Positions 8,785 to 15,383 of a DNA stretch of 64,000 nt are shown here, one piece after another. A program made the position numbers and the translations under genes. The number at the start of each line of letters is the position of its first letter. Within the stretch, counting starts at the first letter, position 1. The DNA is taken from positions 13,689-77,688 of the forward strand of contig NZ_DATBBJ010000033.1 in the NCBI RefSeq assembly GCF_036271055.1. Reading direction: 5' to 3'. This stretch comes from Scandinavium sp036271055. Lineage in GTDB: Bacteria > Pseudomonadota > Gammaproteobacteria > Enterobacterales > Enterobacteriaceae. The notes beneath the pieces were generated by a model. It had not been told where the DNA came from, searched no databases, and saw only the letters and a program-made list of their open reading frames with translations.

Positions 8785-8931
8785 ATGCTTAAGAAAACCA
8801 TTGCTGCGTTCTTTTCTCTCCTGGTGCTCTCTTCCGTGCTTACGGCGTGTAATACGACCAAAGGGATGGGGGAAGATATTTCTGATGGCGGCAACGCTAT
8901 TTCAGGTGCAGCGACCAAAGCACAGAACTAA
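8785..8931 (+). CDS. ecnB: Entericidin B lipoprotein (bacteriolytic)
   Basis: A 48-residue lipoprotein with signal MLKKTIAAFFSLLVLSSVLTAC, lipidated Cys22 and a short amphipathic mature part, NTTKGMGEDISDGGNAISGA. In E. coli EcnB is the toxic partner of EcnA, under sigma-S control in stationary phase and counteracted by EcnA. A possible -10 element (TCTATGCTTA, about 8730-8739) lies 46 bases upstream and resembles the sigma-S type; this is tentative. The ribosome-binding site AAAGGATG precedes the ATG. A separate promoter from ecnA is likely, given the 109-bp gap. Confidence 0.93.
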   Translation: MLKKTIAAFFSLLVLSSVLTACNTTKGMGEDISDGGNAISGAATKAQN

Positions 8932-8938
8932 CGATGTT

Positions 8939-8962
8939 CGGTACGGCTGTCTGGCCGTACCG
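8939..8962. terminator. Hairpin between convergent ecnB and ecnR
   Basis: An 8-bp perfect stem (CGGTACGG with CCGTACCG) lies between the ecnB stop and the ecnR stop. It lacks a good T run on either side, so it may stop transcription only weakly or protect 3' ends. Confidence 0.5.
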
Positions 8963-9544
8963 CTATTCCACACATTCGGCTGAGGGAATAAAAGGCGAAA
9001 AACGATTTTCGACTTTAAGCTTCATGCGGATATTGCGCTTATAGGTATACACCGTTTTCCCGTTGATCTGCATTTCGTTGGCAATCGTCTGATTGCTGGC
9101 GCCATCCATCCATAGTGACAATACTTTTTCTTCCTGACGTGTGAGCAGCGGCGTAGCGATGCGTGCTGGATTGGCGATTGGCCTGCTGTGCAGGATCGTC
9201 ATAATGGTTCGCCCAATCGTGTCGAGCGTGGCTTTTTTGGAGAGCGTCTCACCGACATTTTTAAAAATGAAGGGCTCACTCTGCAAGCGAATCAGGCGCG
9301 AACGCTGTTCGCAAATGGTTAATAGTGCAGGCAAAAAATGTGACTGCTGAAGATCGTGCTGAAAGCTGATGAAATCAGCGATGACTAAATGCGGCTGCCA
9401 GCTTTCGACATGGGCTTTCGCCAGTAATAAGCTGTTCAGGTGAGTGACCAAAAATGTTGATGAACCACCATTGACCTGTTGTAACCATTTTTCCAGCCCA
9501 AGGTGGCTGAAACTACAGCGGTCAATAATCAGGATTTTATACAT
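8963..9544 (-). CDS. ecnR: LuxR-type regulator next to the entericidin genes
   Basis: A 193-residue protein with an N-terminal receiver-like region (KILIIDRCSFSHLGLEKWL) and a C-terminal LuxR/GerE helix-turn-helix (about residues 130-185: TRQEEKVLSLWMDGASNQ, then TVYTYKRNIRMKL). The receiver lacks the acidic pocket and a clear phospho-acceptor Asp, which suggests phosphorylation-independent control similar to RcsA- or BglJ-type proteins. A regulator called EcnR/EntR was described at the Citrobacter freundii entericidin locus, and the position fits, so the symbol rests on context and family. E. coli K-12 has no such gene here. It is convergent with ecnB and divergent from gdx. Confidence 0.75.
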   Translation of the reverse strand: MYKILIIDRCSFSHLGLEKWLQQVNGGSSTFLVTHLNSLLLAKAHVESWQPHLVIADFISFQHDLQQSHFLPALLTICEQRSRLIRLQSEPFIFKNVGETLSKKATLDTIGRTIMTILHSRPIANPARIATPLLTRQEEKVLSLWMDGASNQTIANEMQINGKTVYTYKRNIRMKLKVENRFSPFIPSAECVE

Positions 9545-9695
9545 ACTGGGTAGGTAAGCGCTTCATAGTGTGCAGATGCAATAGGATCAGTGAGCCATCA
9601 TAGAGAATGTCTCTGTCAGACAAAAAGGCGATCTCAGCACTGAAATGCGCCTATTTCACTTAATCGTCGAAGAAAATGAACTTAACGCAAACTAC

Positions 9696-9723
9696 TTGCA
9701 TCTCTGAAAGTAGCGGTTAAAAT
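9696..9723 (+). promoter_or_regulatory. Probable sigma-70 promoter of gdx
   Basis: TTGCAT (9696-9701) and TAAAAT (9718-9723) have a 16-bp spacer and lie about 20 bp before the first riboswitch hairpin. Confidence 0.5.
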
Positions 9724-9742
9724 AAACACTCTTCATCACCTT

Positions 9743-9786
9743 GCAGGACGACCTGCGAGCGTATCTAAAAAACCGGGGACGGCCCC
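9743..9786 (+). promoter_or_regulatory. Guanidine-II riboswitch (mini-ykkC)
   Basis: Two short hairpins each carry an ACGR loop: GCAGG-ACGA-CCTGC (9743-9756) and GGGG-ACGG-CCCC (9775-9786), joined by an 18-base linker. This is the diagnostic mini-ykkC layout. The second hairpin is followed directly by the gdx ribosome-binding site CGGAG. Guanidinium binding joins the two loops and frees the site, turning on gdx translation (established for this class). Confidence 0.95.
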
Positions 9787-9800
9787 TATACGGAGTCAAA

Positions 9801-10118
9801 ATGTCCTGGTTAATCCTTGTTGTTGCAGGTCTTCTCGAAGTGGTCTGGGCTGTCGGCCTGAAATATACCCATGGTTTTACACGCCTGGTGCCTAGCGTCA
9901 TTACGGCGGTGGCGATGATAGCGAGTATCGCACTGTTGTCGTGGGCAATGAAAACCCTGCCTGTCGGCACCGCTTACGCCATCTGGACCGGTATCGGTGC
10001 AGTCGGTGCGGCCGTAACCGGCATGCTTCTGCTCGGTGAATCAACCAGTGTGGCGCGTATTTTCAGCCTCGTGTTGATTGTCTGCGGCATTATCGGCCTG
10101 AAACTCAGCGCCCACTAA
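9801..10118 (+). CDS. gdx: Guanidinium exporter Gdx (SugE), SMR family
   Basis: A 105-residue small multidrug resistance protein of four membrane helices that works as an antiparallel dimer exchanging guanidinium for protons. The conserved membrane glutamate of the first helix is seen in LLEVVWAVGLKYTHG, with the family G-x-x-x-G-type packing residues in later helices (YAIWTGIGAVGAA). I chose the ATG at 9801 (MSWLILVVAG) because it follows a CGGAG site and matches E. coli SugE; earlier in-frame starts lie inside the riboswitch. Its stop codon overlaps that of blc on the other strand. Confidence 0.96.
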   Translation: MSWLILVVAGLLEVVWAVGLKYTHGFTRLVPSVITAVAMIASIALLSWAMKTLPVGTAYAIWTGIGAVGAAVTGMLLLGESTSVARIFSLVLIVCGIIGLKLSAH

Positions 10119-10645
10119 TACGTCTGATTGACCCAAATTAATTTCTGAACGGGGAAACCCTGCCGGGTCGCGAGATCCAGCATCTGCTGCTTCATTTCTG
10201 CGGAAATGGTCGGCGTGCGTGCGAGGATCCATAGGTAATCGCGGTCCGGTCCACACACCAGCGCGTGTTTGTACTCTTTATCCAGCGCAATGATGTTATA
10301 GCCGCCGTAGAACGGGCCGAAGAAGGAGACTTTCAACGCGGCCCTGTCCGGTGAGCCGGTGAAATAAGCCACGCCATCTGTTTTCTGCCATATCCCGCGA
10401 TCCGGGTTATAGCCTTTGTTCAGAACGTCAATCCCCCCATCGCTGCGCGAGCTGTACGTGGCGGTGACTTTTTCCAGACCACTTTCGAAATTGTGGTCCA
10501 GACGGGCAATTTCATACCAGGTGCCGAGGTATCGATTGGCATCAAACGGAGAAACGACGGTCACCCCGGGAGGCGGAACAGGGTTACTACAGGCAACAAC
10601 CAAAAACGCAGCAGCAACAGTCGCAATGATAGGCAGCAGACGCAT
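10115..10645 (-). CDS. blc: Outer-membrane lipocalin Blc
   Basis: Lipoprotein lipocalin of 176 residues anchored in the outer membrane, thought to bind lysophospholipids. The signal peptide ends in VVAC with lipidated Cys19. The lipocalin motif GTWYEIARLDHNFE is at about residues 46-59, and YNPDRGIWQKTDGVAYF and WILARTP are also family features. The coding ends of blc and gdx overlap by four bases (CTAA read both ways). Upstream comes the frd terminator; ampC, which lies between blc and frdD in E. coli, is absent. Confidence 0.96.
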   Translation of the reverse strand: MRLLPIIATVAAAFLVVACSNPVPPPGVTVVSPFDANRYLGTWYEIARLDHNFESGLEKVTATYSSRSDGGIDVLNKGYNPDRGIWQKTDGVAYFTGSPDRAALKVSFFGPFYGGYNIIALDKEYKHALVCGPDRDYLWILARTPTISAEMKQQMLDLATRQGFPVQKLIWVNQTY

Positions 10646-10718
10646 AGTAAGGTCCTTGCAGGTTTTTTTGTAAGTGTAGATACCTAACGGGGAAAAAGTG
10701 CGGCGCGGGGAAAGAAAT

Positions 10719-10740
10719 ATGCCCGACGTGTGCCGGGCAT
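10719..10740 (-). terminator. frdABCD terminator
   Basis: A stem of ATGCCCG with CGGGCAT and an 8-base loop is followed on the minus strand by ATTTCTTT. It lies eight bases after the frdD stop. In E. coli the same position acts as the ampC attenuator. Confidence 0.75.
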
Positions 10741-10747
10741 CTCAGCT

Positions 10748-11107
10748 TTAGATGAAAAGTACACCCACAAGGGTGATGACGGTCAGAATGGCCGCCAGTC
10801 CGTAGAACACCCATTTACCATTCGGCACATGAATTTTTAGGTCATGCATGGCGTGATGAATACGGTGCAGGCCGCACCACAGCGGCAGAACAATCATCAG
10901 GAACAGAAACGCACGGCCGATAAAGCTCTGTGCAAAGGCCAGCACGCGCTCGTAGCTGAATGCGTCATGTGGTGCCAGACCGAGCGGCAGTAAAATGCCG
11001 ACCAGCAGGACAACGACTGGCGCGATAATCGCCCCCCACATGCCACCTGCGCCAAACAGCCCCCAAAAAACGGGCTCGTCCGAACGTTTTGGATTTGGAT
11101 TGATCAT
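10748..11107 (-). CDS. frdD: Fumarate reductase membrane subunit FrdD
   Basis: A 119-residue membrane anchor with three helices; with FrdC it holds FrdAB to the inner membrane and binds menaquinol. The start MINPNPKRSDEPVFWGLFG at 11107 matches E. coli; an upstream in-frame ATG overlaps frdC and is unlikely. It is the last gene of frdABCD, with a 10-bp gap from frdC and a GGAGA ribosome-binding site in that gap. Confidence 0.97.
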   Translation of the reverse strand: MINPNPKRSDEPVFWGLFGAGGMWGAIIAPVVVLLVGILLPLGLAPHDAFSYERVLAFAQSFIGRAFLFLMIVLPLWCGLHRIHHAMHDLKIHVPNGKWVFYGLAAILTVITLVGVLFI

Positions 11108-11117
11108 AGTGGTCTCC

Positions 11118-11513
11118 TTACCAGAACAGTGCGACAAACAGGATGACGACGGTGACGACAATCGTCACTCCCCACAGCCCTTTAATAACCGGCTCTGGCC
11201 CCATTTTTTCGCCTTTAACGATAATGTTCGCCGCTTTTGGCGCCAGTTCGAACCAGGTTTTGGTATGCAGCAACGCTGCCGCCAGGGTTATCAGATTCAG
11301 AATGACCACAATCGGGTTTTGCAGAAAACCGACATATCCGGCCCAGGATTCGGCGCCATGCTTCAGGGCGAACAGCCCGTAAATCAATACGATGCTAAAC
11401 CAGACCGTCGGAACTGCGGTGCCTTCCCGAATCATATAGAAGCGATAAAAGGGCAGTTTCTTCCACCACGTCGCGGTCATTGGCTGCACGTAGGGTTTGC
11501 GTTTAGTTGTCAT
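11118..11513 (-). CDS. frdC: Fumarate reductase membrane subunit FrdC
   Basis: A 131-residue membrane anchor with three predicted helices and N-terminal MTTKRKPYVQPMTATWWKKLPFY-like sequence as in E. coli. It forms the quinone sites with FrdD. Its Glu29-region (FYRFYMIREGTA) keeps the residue used in menaquinol oxidation. It is third in frdABCD with a 10-bp gap from frdB. Confidence 0.97.
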   Translation of the reverse strand: MTTKRKPYVQPMTATWWKKLPFYRFYMIREGTAVPTVWFSIVLIYGLFALKHGAESWAGYVGFLQNPIVVILNLITLAAALLHTKTWFELAPKAANIIVKGEKMGPEPVIKGLWGVTIVVTVVILFVALFW

Positions 11514-11523
11514 GATGCACTCC

Positions 11524-12258
11524 TTAGCGTGGTTTCAGGGTGGCGATAAGAAAGTCTTTCGAGCTTTCCACTTTGCCCTGCTGAATGGCGGCGGCCGGGT
11601 CGACGTGCTTCGGACAGACTTCCGAGCAATAACCGACAAAAGTACAACTCCAGACGCCATTCTTGCCGTTCAGTTGCGCCATGCGCTCCTTTTTGCCGTG
11701 ATCGCGGCTGTCTTCGTTATAACGATGTGCCAGAGTAATGGCCGCTGGACCAATAAACTCTTTATTAAGCCCAAACTGCGGGCAGGCGGCGTAGCACAGA
11801 CCACAGTTGATGCAGCCGGAGAACTGATGGTATTTCGCCATCTGCGCCGGAGTCTGCTTGTTAGGGCCCTGTTCCGGCGTGCGCGGATTGCCAATGATAT
11901 AGGGCTTAATTGCTTCCAGACTTTCGATAAAGTGGGTCATATCGACCACCAAATCGCGCTCAATCGGGAAGTTCGCCAACGCTTCGACTTTCAGGCCATT
12001 CACGTATTCGCGCAGGAAGGTTTTACAGGCCAGTTTCGGCACCTTATTCACCATCATGCCGCAGGAGCCGCAAATCGCCATTCGGCAAGACCAGCGATAA
12101 CTCAGGTCTGGCGCGAGGTTATCTTTGATGTAACCGAGTGCGTCGAGTAGCGACGTTTGCTCGTCATAAGGCACGTCATAAAACGCGCTGTGCGGGGCCG
12201 TGTCCACTTCCGGGTTGTAGCGCACGATCTCGATTTTCAGGTTTTTCATCTCAGCCAT
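11524..12258 (-). CDS. frdB: Fumarate reductase iron-sulfur subunit FrdB
   Basis: A 244-residue electron-transfer subunit. The [2Fe-2S] cysteines are in CRMAICGSCGMMVN (about residues 57-70), and the [4Fe-4S] and [3Fe-4S] cysteines are in SGCINCGLCYAACP (about 148-158) and GYCSEVCPKHVDP (about 205-215). The start at 12258 (MAEMKNLKIEIVRY) matches E. coli and overlaps the end of frdA by eight bases, suggesting translational coupling. Confidence 0.97.
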   Translation of the reverse strand: MAEMKNLKIEIVRYNPEVDTAPHSAFYDVPYDEQTSLLDALGYIKDNLAPDLSYRWSCRMAICGSCGMMVNKVPKLACKTFLREYVNGLKVEALANFPIERDLVVDMTHFIESLEAIKPYIIGNPRTPEQGPNKQTPAQMAKYHQFSGCINCGLCYAACPQFGLNKEFIGPAAITLAHRYNEDSRDHGKKERMAQLNGKNGVWSCTFVGYCSEVCPKHVDPAAAIQQGKVESSKDFLIATLKPR

Positions 12259-14041
12259 TTGCCGTCTCCTTCTTCTCGGCTGCTTCCGCTTCTGCCCCAT
12301 AAACGCGTTTCGCTGGTGGCAGGGTGGTGATTTTCACATCGCTATAGTCGAGGCGTGTCGTGCCATCGGCATCGCGGAAAGCGAGGGTGTGCTTGAGGAA
12401 GTTAACGTCATCACGCTCGGTGCAGCCTTCATCCAAACGCTGATGTGCGCCACGAGACTCTTTACGTGCGAGGGCAGAATGCGCCATACACTCGGCGACA
12501 TTCAGGCCATGACCCAGTTCGATGGTATAAAGCAAGTCGGTGTTGAACACGCTCGAGGTATCGGTAATACGCACGCGCTTAAAGCGTTCCTGCAATTCCG
12601 CCAGCTTATCGATGGTTTTCTGCATCAGCTCCGGCGTACGGTAGATACCACAGCCTTCTTCCATCGACAGACCCATTTCATCGCGGATTTTCGCCCAGTT
12701 CTCGTTGCCTTCCTGGTTAACCAGCGCTTTCAGGCGTTTTTCGACATCAACAACCTGAGCATCCAGCGCTGCGCTGTTGGCAACACCTGCGGTTGACGCT
12801 CGTTCCATGGCGCGTTCACCGGCCATGCGACCAAACACCACCAGTTCAGCCAGTGAGTTGGAGCCCAGGCGGTTTGCGCCGTGCAGGCCAACAGAGGAAC
12901 ATTCCCCGACGGCGAACAGGCCCTTGATACGGCTTTCACACTGCTGATCGGTTTCAATGCCGCCCATGGTGTAGTGTGCGGTTGGACGAACCGGGATCGG
13001 TTCTTTCACCGGGTCGACGCCCACGTAGGCTTTTGCCAGTTCGCAAATGAACGGCAAACGTTCGAGCAGTTTCTTCTCACCGAGGTGACGCAGGTCGAGA
13101 TAGACCACGTCGCCACGCGGCGTCGGGATGGTGTTACCTTTACGCCATTCGTGCCAGAACGCCTGCGACACTTTGTCACGAGGGCCCAGCTCCATATATT
13201 TGTTCTTCGGCTCACCAAGCGGTGTTTCCGGACCCATGCCGTAATCCTGCAAATAGCGATAACCGTCTTTATTCACCAGAATACCGCCTTCACCGCGACA
13301 GCCTTCGGTCATCAGAATGCCGGAGCCGGGCAGGCCAGTCGGGTGATACTGAACGAATTCCATATCACGCAGCGGTACGCCGTGGCTTAGCGCCATGCCC
13401 ATACCATCGCCAGTGACGATGCCGCCGTTGGTGTTGTAGCGATACACACGCCCGGCACCGCCGGTTGCCATCACCACCGCATTGGCGCGGATCTGCATCA
13501 GCGTGCCTTCCATCATATTCATGGCCACAAGACCGCGCGCCTGACCGTCATCGACCAGAATATCCAGCACAAAGTGCTCGTCAAAACGTTGAATTTGCGG
13601 GAATTGCAGGGAAGTCTGGAACAGGGTGTGCAGCATATGGAAGCCGGTTTTATCGGCGGCGAACCAGGTACGTTCGATTTTCATTCCACCGAAGCGACGC
13701 ACGTTCACCGATCCGTCTTCACGGCGGCTCCACGGACAACCCCATTGCTCGAGCTGAGTCATTTCGGTGGGGCAGTGGTGAACGAAGTAATCGACGACAT
13801 CCTGCTCGCAGAGCCAGTCGCCCCCGGCTACGGTATCGTGGAAATGGTACTCAAAGCTGTCATGATCCTGGGCAACCGCTGCGGAACCGCCTTCGGCGGC
13901 AACGGTGTGACTGCGCATAGGATAGACTTTTGAAATCAGTGCGATTTTAGCGTTGGGATTGGCTTGCGCTGCGGCAATGGCCGCTCGTAATCCCGCCCCG
14001 CCAGCGCCTATAACGACCAGATCGGCATGAAAGGTGTGCAC
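12251..14041 (-). CDS. frdA: Fumarate reductase flavoprotein subunit FrdA
   Basis: The catalytic subunit, reducing fumarate to succinate with covalently bound FAD in anaerobic respiration. It has 596 residues (E. coli 602). The FAD dinucleotide fold GAGGAGLRAA is at the N-terminus, the flavinylated histidine is in SHTVAAEGG (about residues 44-52), and active-site elements include RPTAHYTMGG and GANRLGSNSLAE. It starts with GTG at 14041 behind a GGAGG site, as in E. coli. It leads the frdABCD operon under a promoter with an FNR-like site. Confidence 0.98.
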   Translation of the reverse strand: MHTFHADLVVIGAGGAGLRAAIAAAQANPNAKIALISKVYPMRSHTVAAEGGSAAVAQDHDSFEYHFHDTVAGGDWLCEQDVVDYFVHHCPTEMTQLEQWGCPWSRREDGSVNVRRFGGMKIERTWFAADKTGFHMLHTLFQTSLQFPQIQRFDEHFVLDILVDDGQARGLVAMNMMEGTLMQIRANAVVMATGGAGRVYRYNTNGGIVTGDGMGMALSHGVPLRDMEFVQYHPTGLPGSGILMTEGCRGEGGILVNKDGYRYLQDYGMGPETPLGEPKNKYMELGPRDKVSQAFWHEWRKGNTIPTPRGDVVYLDLRHLGEKKLLERLPFICELAKAYVGVDPVKEPIPVRPTAHYTMGGIETDQQCESRIKGLFAVGECSSVGLHGANRLGSNSLAELVVFGRMAGERAMERASTAGVANSAALDAQVVDVEKRLKALVNQEGNENWAKIRDEMGLSMEEGCGIYRTPELMQKTIDKLAELQERFKRVRITDTSSVFNTDLLYTIELGHGLNVAECMAHSALARKESRGAHQRLDEGCTERDDVNFLKHTLAFRDADGTTRLDYSDVKITTLPPAKRVYGAEAEAAEKKETANG

Positions 14042-14353
14042 GACATTCCTCCAGAATTGTTGTTATTTCGCAACACGCCTTACCAAAGGTAGTTCACTGA
14101 GACGGTACGGCCATTGCGAAAGCGTTACCACTGCTCCTTTATGGGTATCGCAGTATATCCGCAAGGATGTGAGGGAAATTTGACGCGTTCGATTTTTTTG
14201 CTGATCCGTCCGATGATTTATCATCGAAATTGATAGAGTGCGTCACGAAATCCCGTTTACGCTGTGAACAGGCGATTTCAGGGTGCAAAATTTGTCTCGT
14301 GCAACGCTTGCGGGTAGACTCCGTGCCTTTGTTTGTCTTCGGAGAGTTTTACC
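14042..14353. other. Divergent frdA/epmA promoter region (312 bp)
   Basis: No gene is visible. It holds the frdA promoter and FNR-like site on the minus strand, and on the plus strand a possible epmA -10 element TAGACT (14315-14320) with the epmA ribosome-binding site GGAGAG at 14341. Confidence 0.6.
14152..14193 (-). promoter_or_regulatory. frdA promoter with FNR-like site
   Basis: On the minus strand TATACT (14152-14157) forms the -10. The palindrome at 14180-14193 (plus-strand reading TTGAC GCGT TCGAT) resembles the FNR consensus TTGAT-N4-ATCAA. Its centre is about 40 bases upstream of the expected start, suiting class II activation by FNR under anaerobiosis. Confidence 0.65.
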
Positions 14354-15331
14354 ATGAGCGAAACGGCCACCTGGCAGCCGAGCGCCTCCATCCCCAATCT
14401 GTTAAAACGCGCGGCTATCATGACGGAAATCCGTCGCTTCTTTACCGACCGCGGCGTGCTGGAGGTGGAAACGCCGTGCATGAGTCAGGCGACGGTAACG
14501 GATATCCATCTGGTGCCGTTTGAGACGCGTTTCGTCGGCCCTGGCCATTCTCAGGGAATCAATCTCTTCATGATGACCAGCCCGGAATACCACATGAAGC
14601 GCCTGCTGGCTGCTGGCTGTGGCCCGGTGTTCCAGTTGTGCCGAAGTTTCCGTAACGAAGAGATGGGGCGTCATCACAATCCGGAATTCACCATGCTGGA
14701 GTGGTATCGTCCGCATTACGACATGTATCGCCTGATCAACGAAGTCGATGATTTACTGCAACAGGTGCTGGAATGCCAGCCTGCGGAAAGTCTCTCTTAT
14801 CAGCAGGCGTTTCAGCGTCATCTGGAAATCGATCCGCTGTCGGCGGATAAAACGCAGCTGCGTGAAGTGGCGGCGAAACTCGATCTGAGCAACATCGCCG
14901 ACACCGAAGAAGATCGCGATACGCTGCTTCAACTGCTGTTTGCAATGGGCGTCGAGCCGCATATCGGTAAAGACCGCCCGACGTTTGTTTACCACTTCCC
15001 GGCAAGTCAGGCGTCACTGGCACAAATCAGTACCGAAGATCACCGCGTAGCGGAACGCTTCGAGGTGTATTACAAAGGGATTGAACTGGCGAATGGTTTC
15101 CACGAACTGACCGATGCGCGCGAACAGCAGCAACGTTTCGAACAGGATAACCGCAAACGCGCCGCGCGCGACTTGCCGCAACAACCTATCGACGTCAATC
15201 TGTTGGAAGCACTGAAAGCAGGGCTGCCGGACAGCTCCGGTGTCGCACTGGGTGTCGACCGCCTGGTGATGCTGGCGTTAGGCGCTGAAAGCATCGGCGA
15301 TGTAATGGCCTTTACGGTCGATAGAGCGTAG
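14354..15331 (+). CDS. epmA: EF-P--beta-lysine ligase EpmA (PoxA/GenX)
   Basis: A 325-residue paralogue of class II lysyl-tRNA synthetase that lacks the anticodon-binding domain and attaches (R)-beta-lysine to Lys34 of EF-P. Class II motif 2 is visible as FRNEEMGRHHNPEFTMLEW (about residues 99-117) and motif 3 as GVALGVDRLVMLALG near the C-terminus. I chose the ATG at 14354 (MSETATWQPS), which follows GGAGAG and matches the E. coli start. It acts with EpmB, encoded 6.5 kb upstream. It is convergent with mscM across a GC-rich palindrome. Confidence 0.97.
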   Translation: MSETATWQPSASIPNLLKRAAIMTEIRRFFTDRGVLEVETPCMSQATVTDIHLVPFETRFVGPGHSQGINLFMMTSPEYHMKRLLAAGCGPVFQLCRSFRNEEMGRHHNPEFTMLEWYRPHYDMYRLINEVDDLLQQVLECQPAESLSYQQAFQRHLEIDPLSADKTQLREVAAKLDLSNIADTEEDRDTLLQLLFAMGVEPHIGKDRPTFVYHFPASQASLAQISTEDHRVAERFEVYYKGIELANGFHELTDAREQQQRFEQDNRKRAARDLPQQPIDVNLLEALKAGLPDSSGVALGVDRLVMLALGAESIGDVMAFTVDRA

Positions 15332-15334
15332 TAG

Positions 15335-15369
15335 CCTCTTCGCCCTCTTCTGTCGGGGAGAGGGCGAGG
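15335..15369. repeat. Intergenic GC-rich palindrome, copy 1
   Basis: CCTCTTCGCCCTCTTC pairs with GGGGAGAGGGCGAGG around a short loop, directly after the epmA stop and before the mscM stop. It resembles the palindrome at 38609-38648 and is probably a dispersed repeat that also serves as a two-way terminator. Confidence 0.6.
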
Positions 15370-15383
15370 CCGAACGCTTGAAC

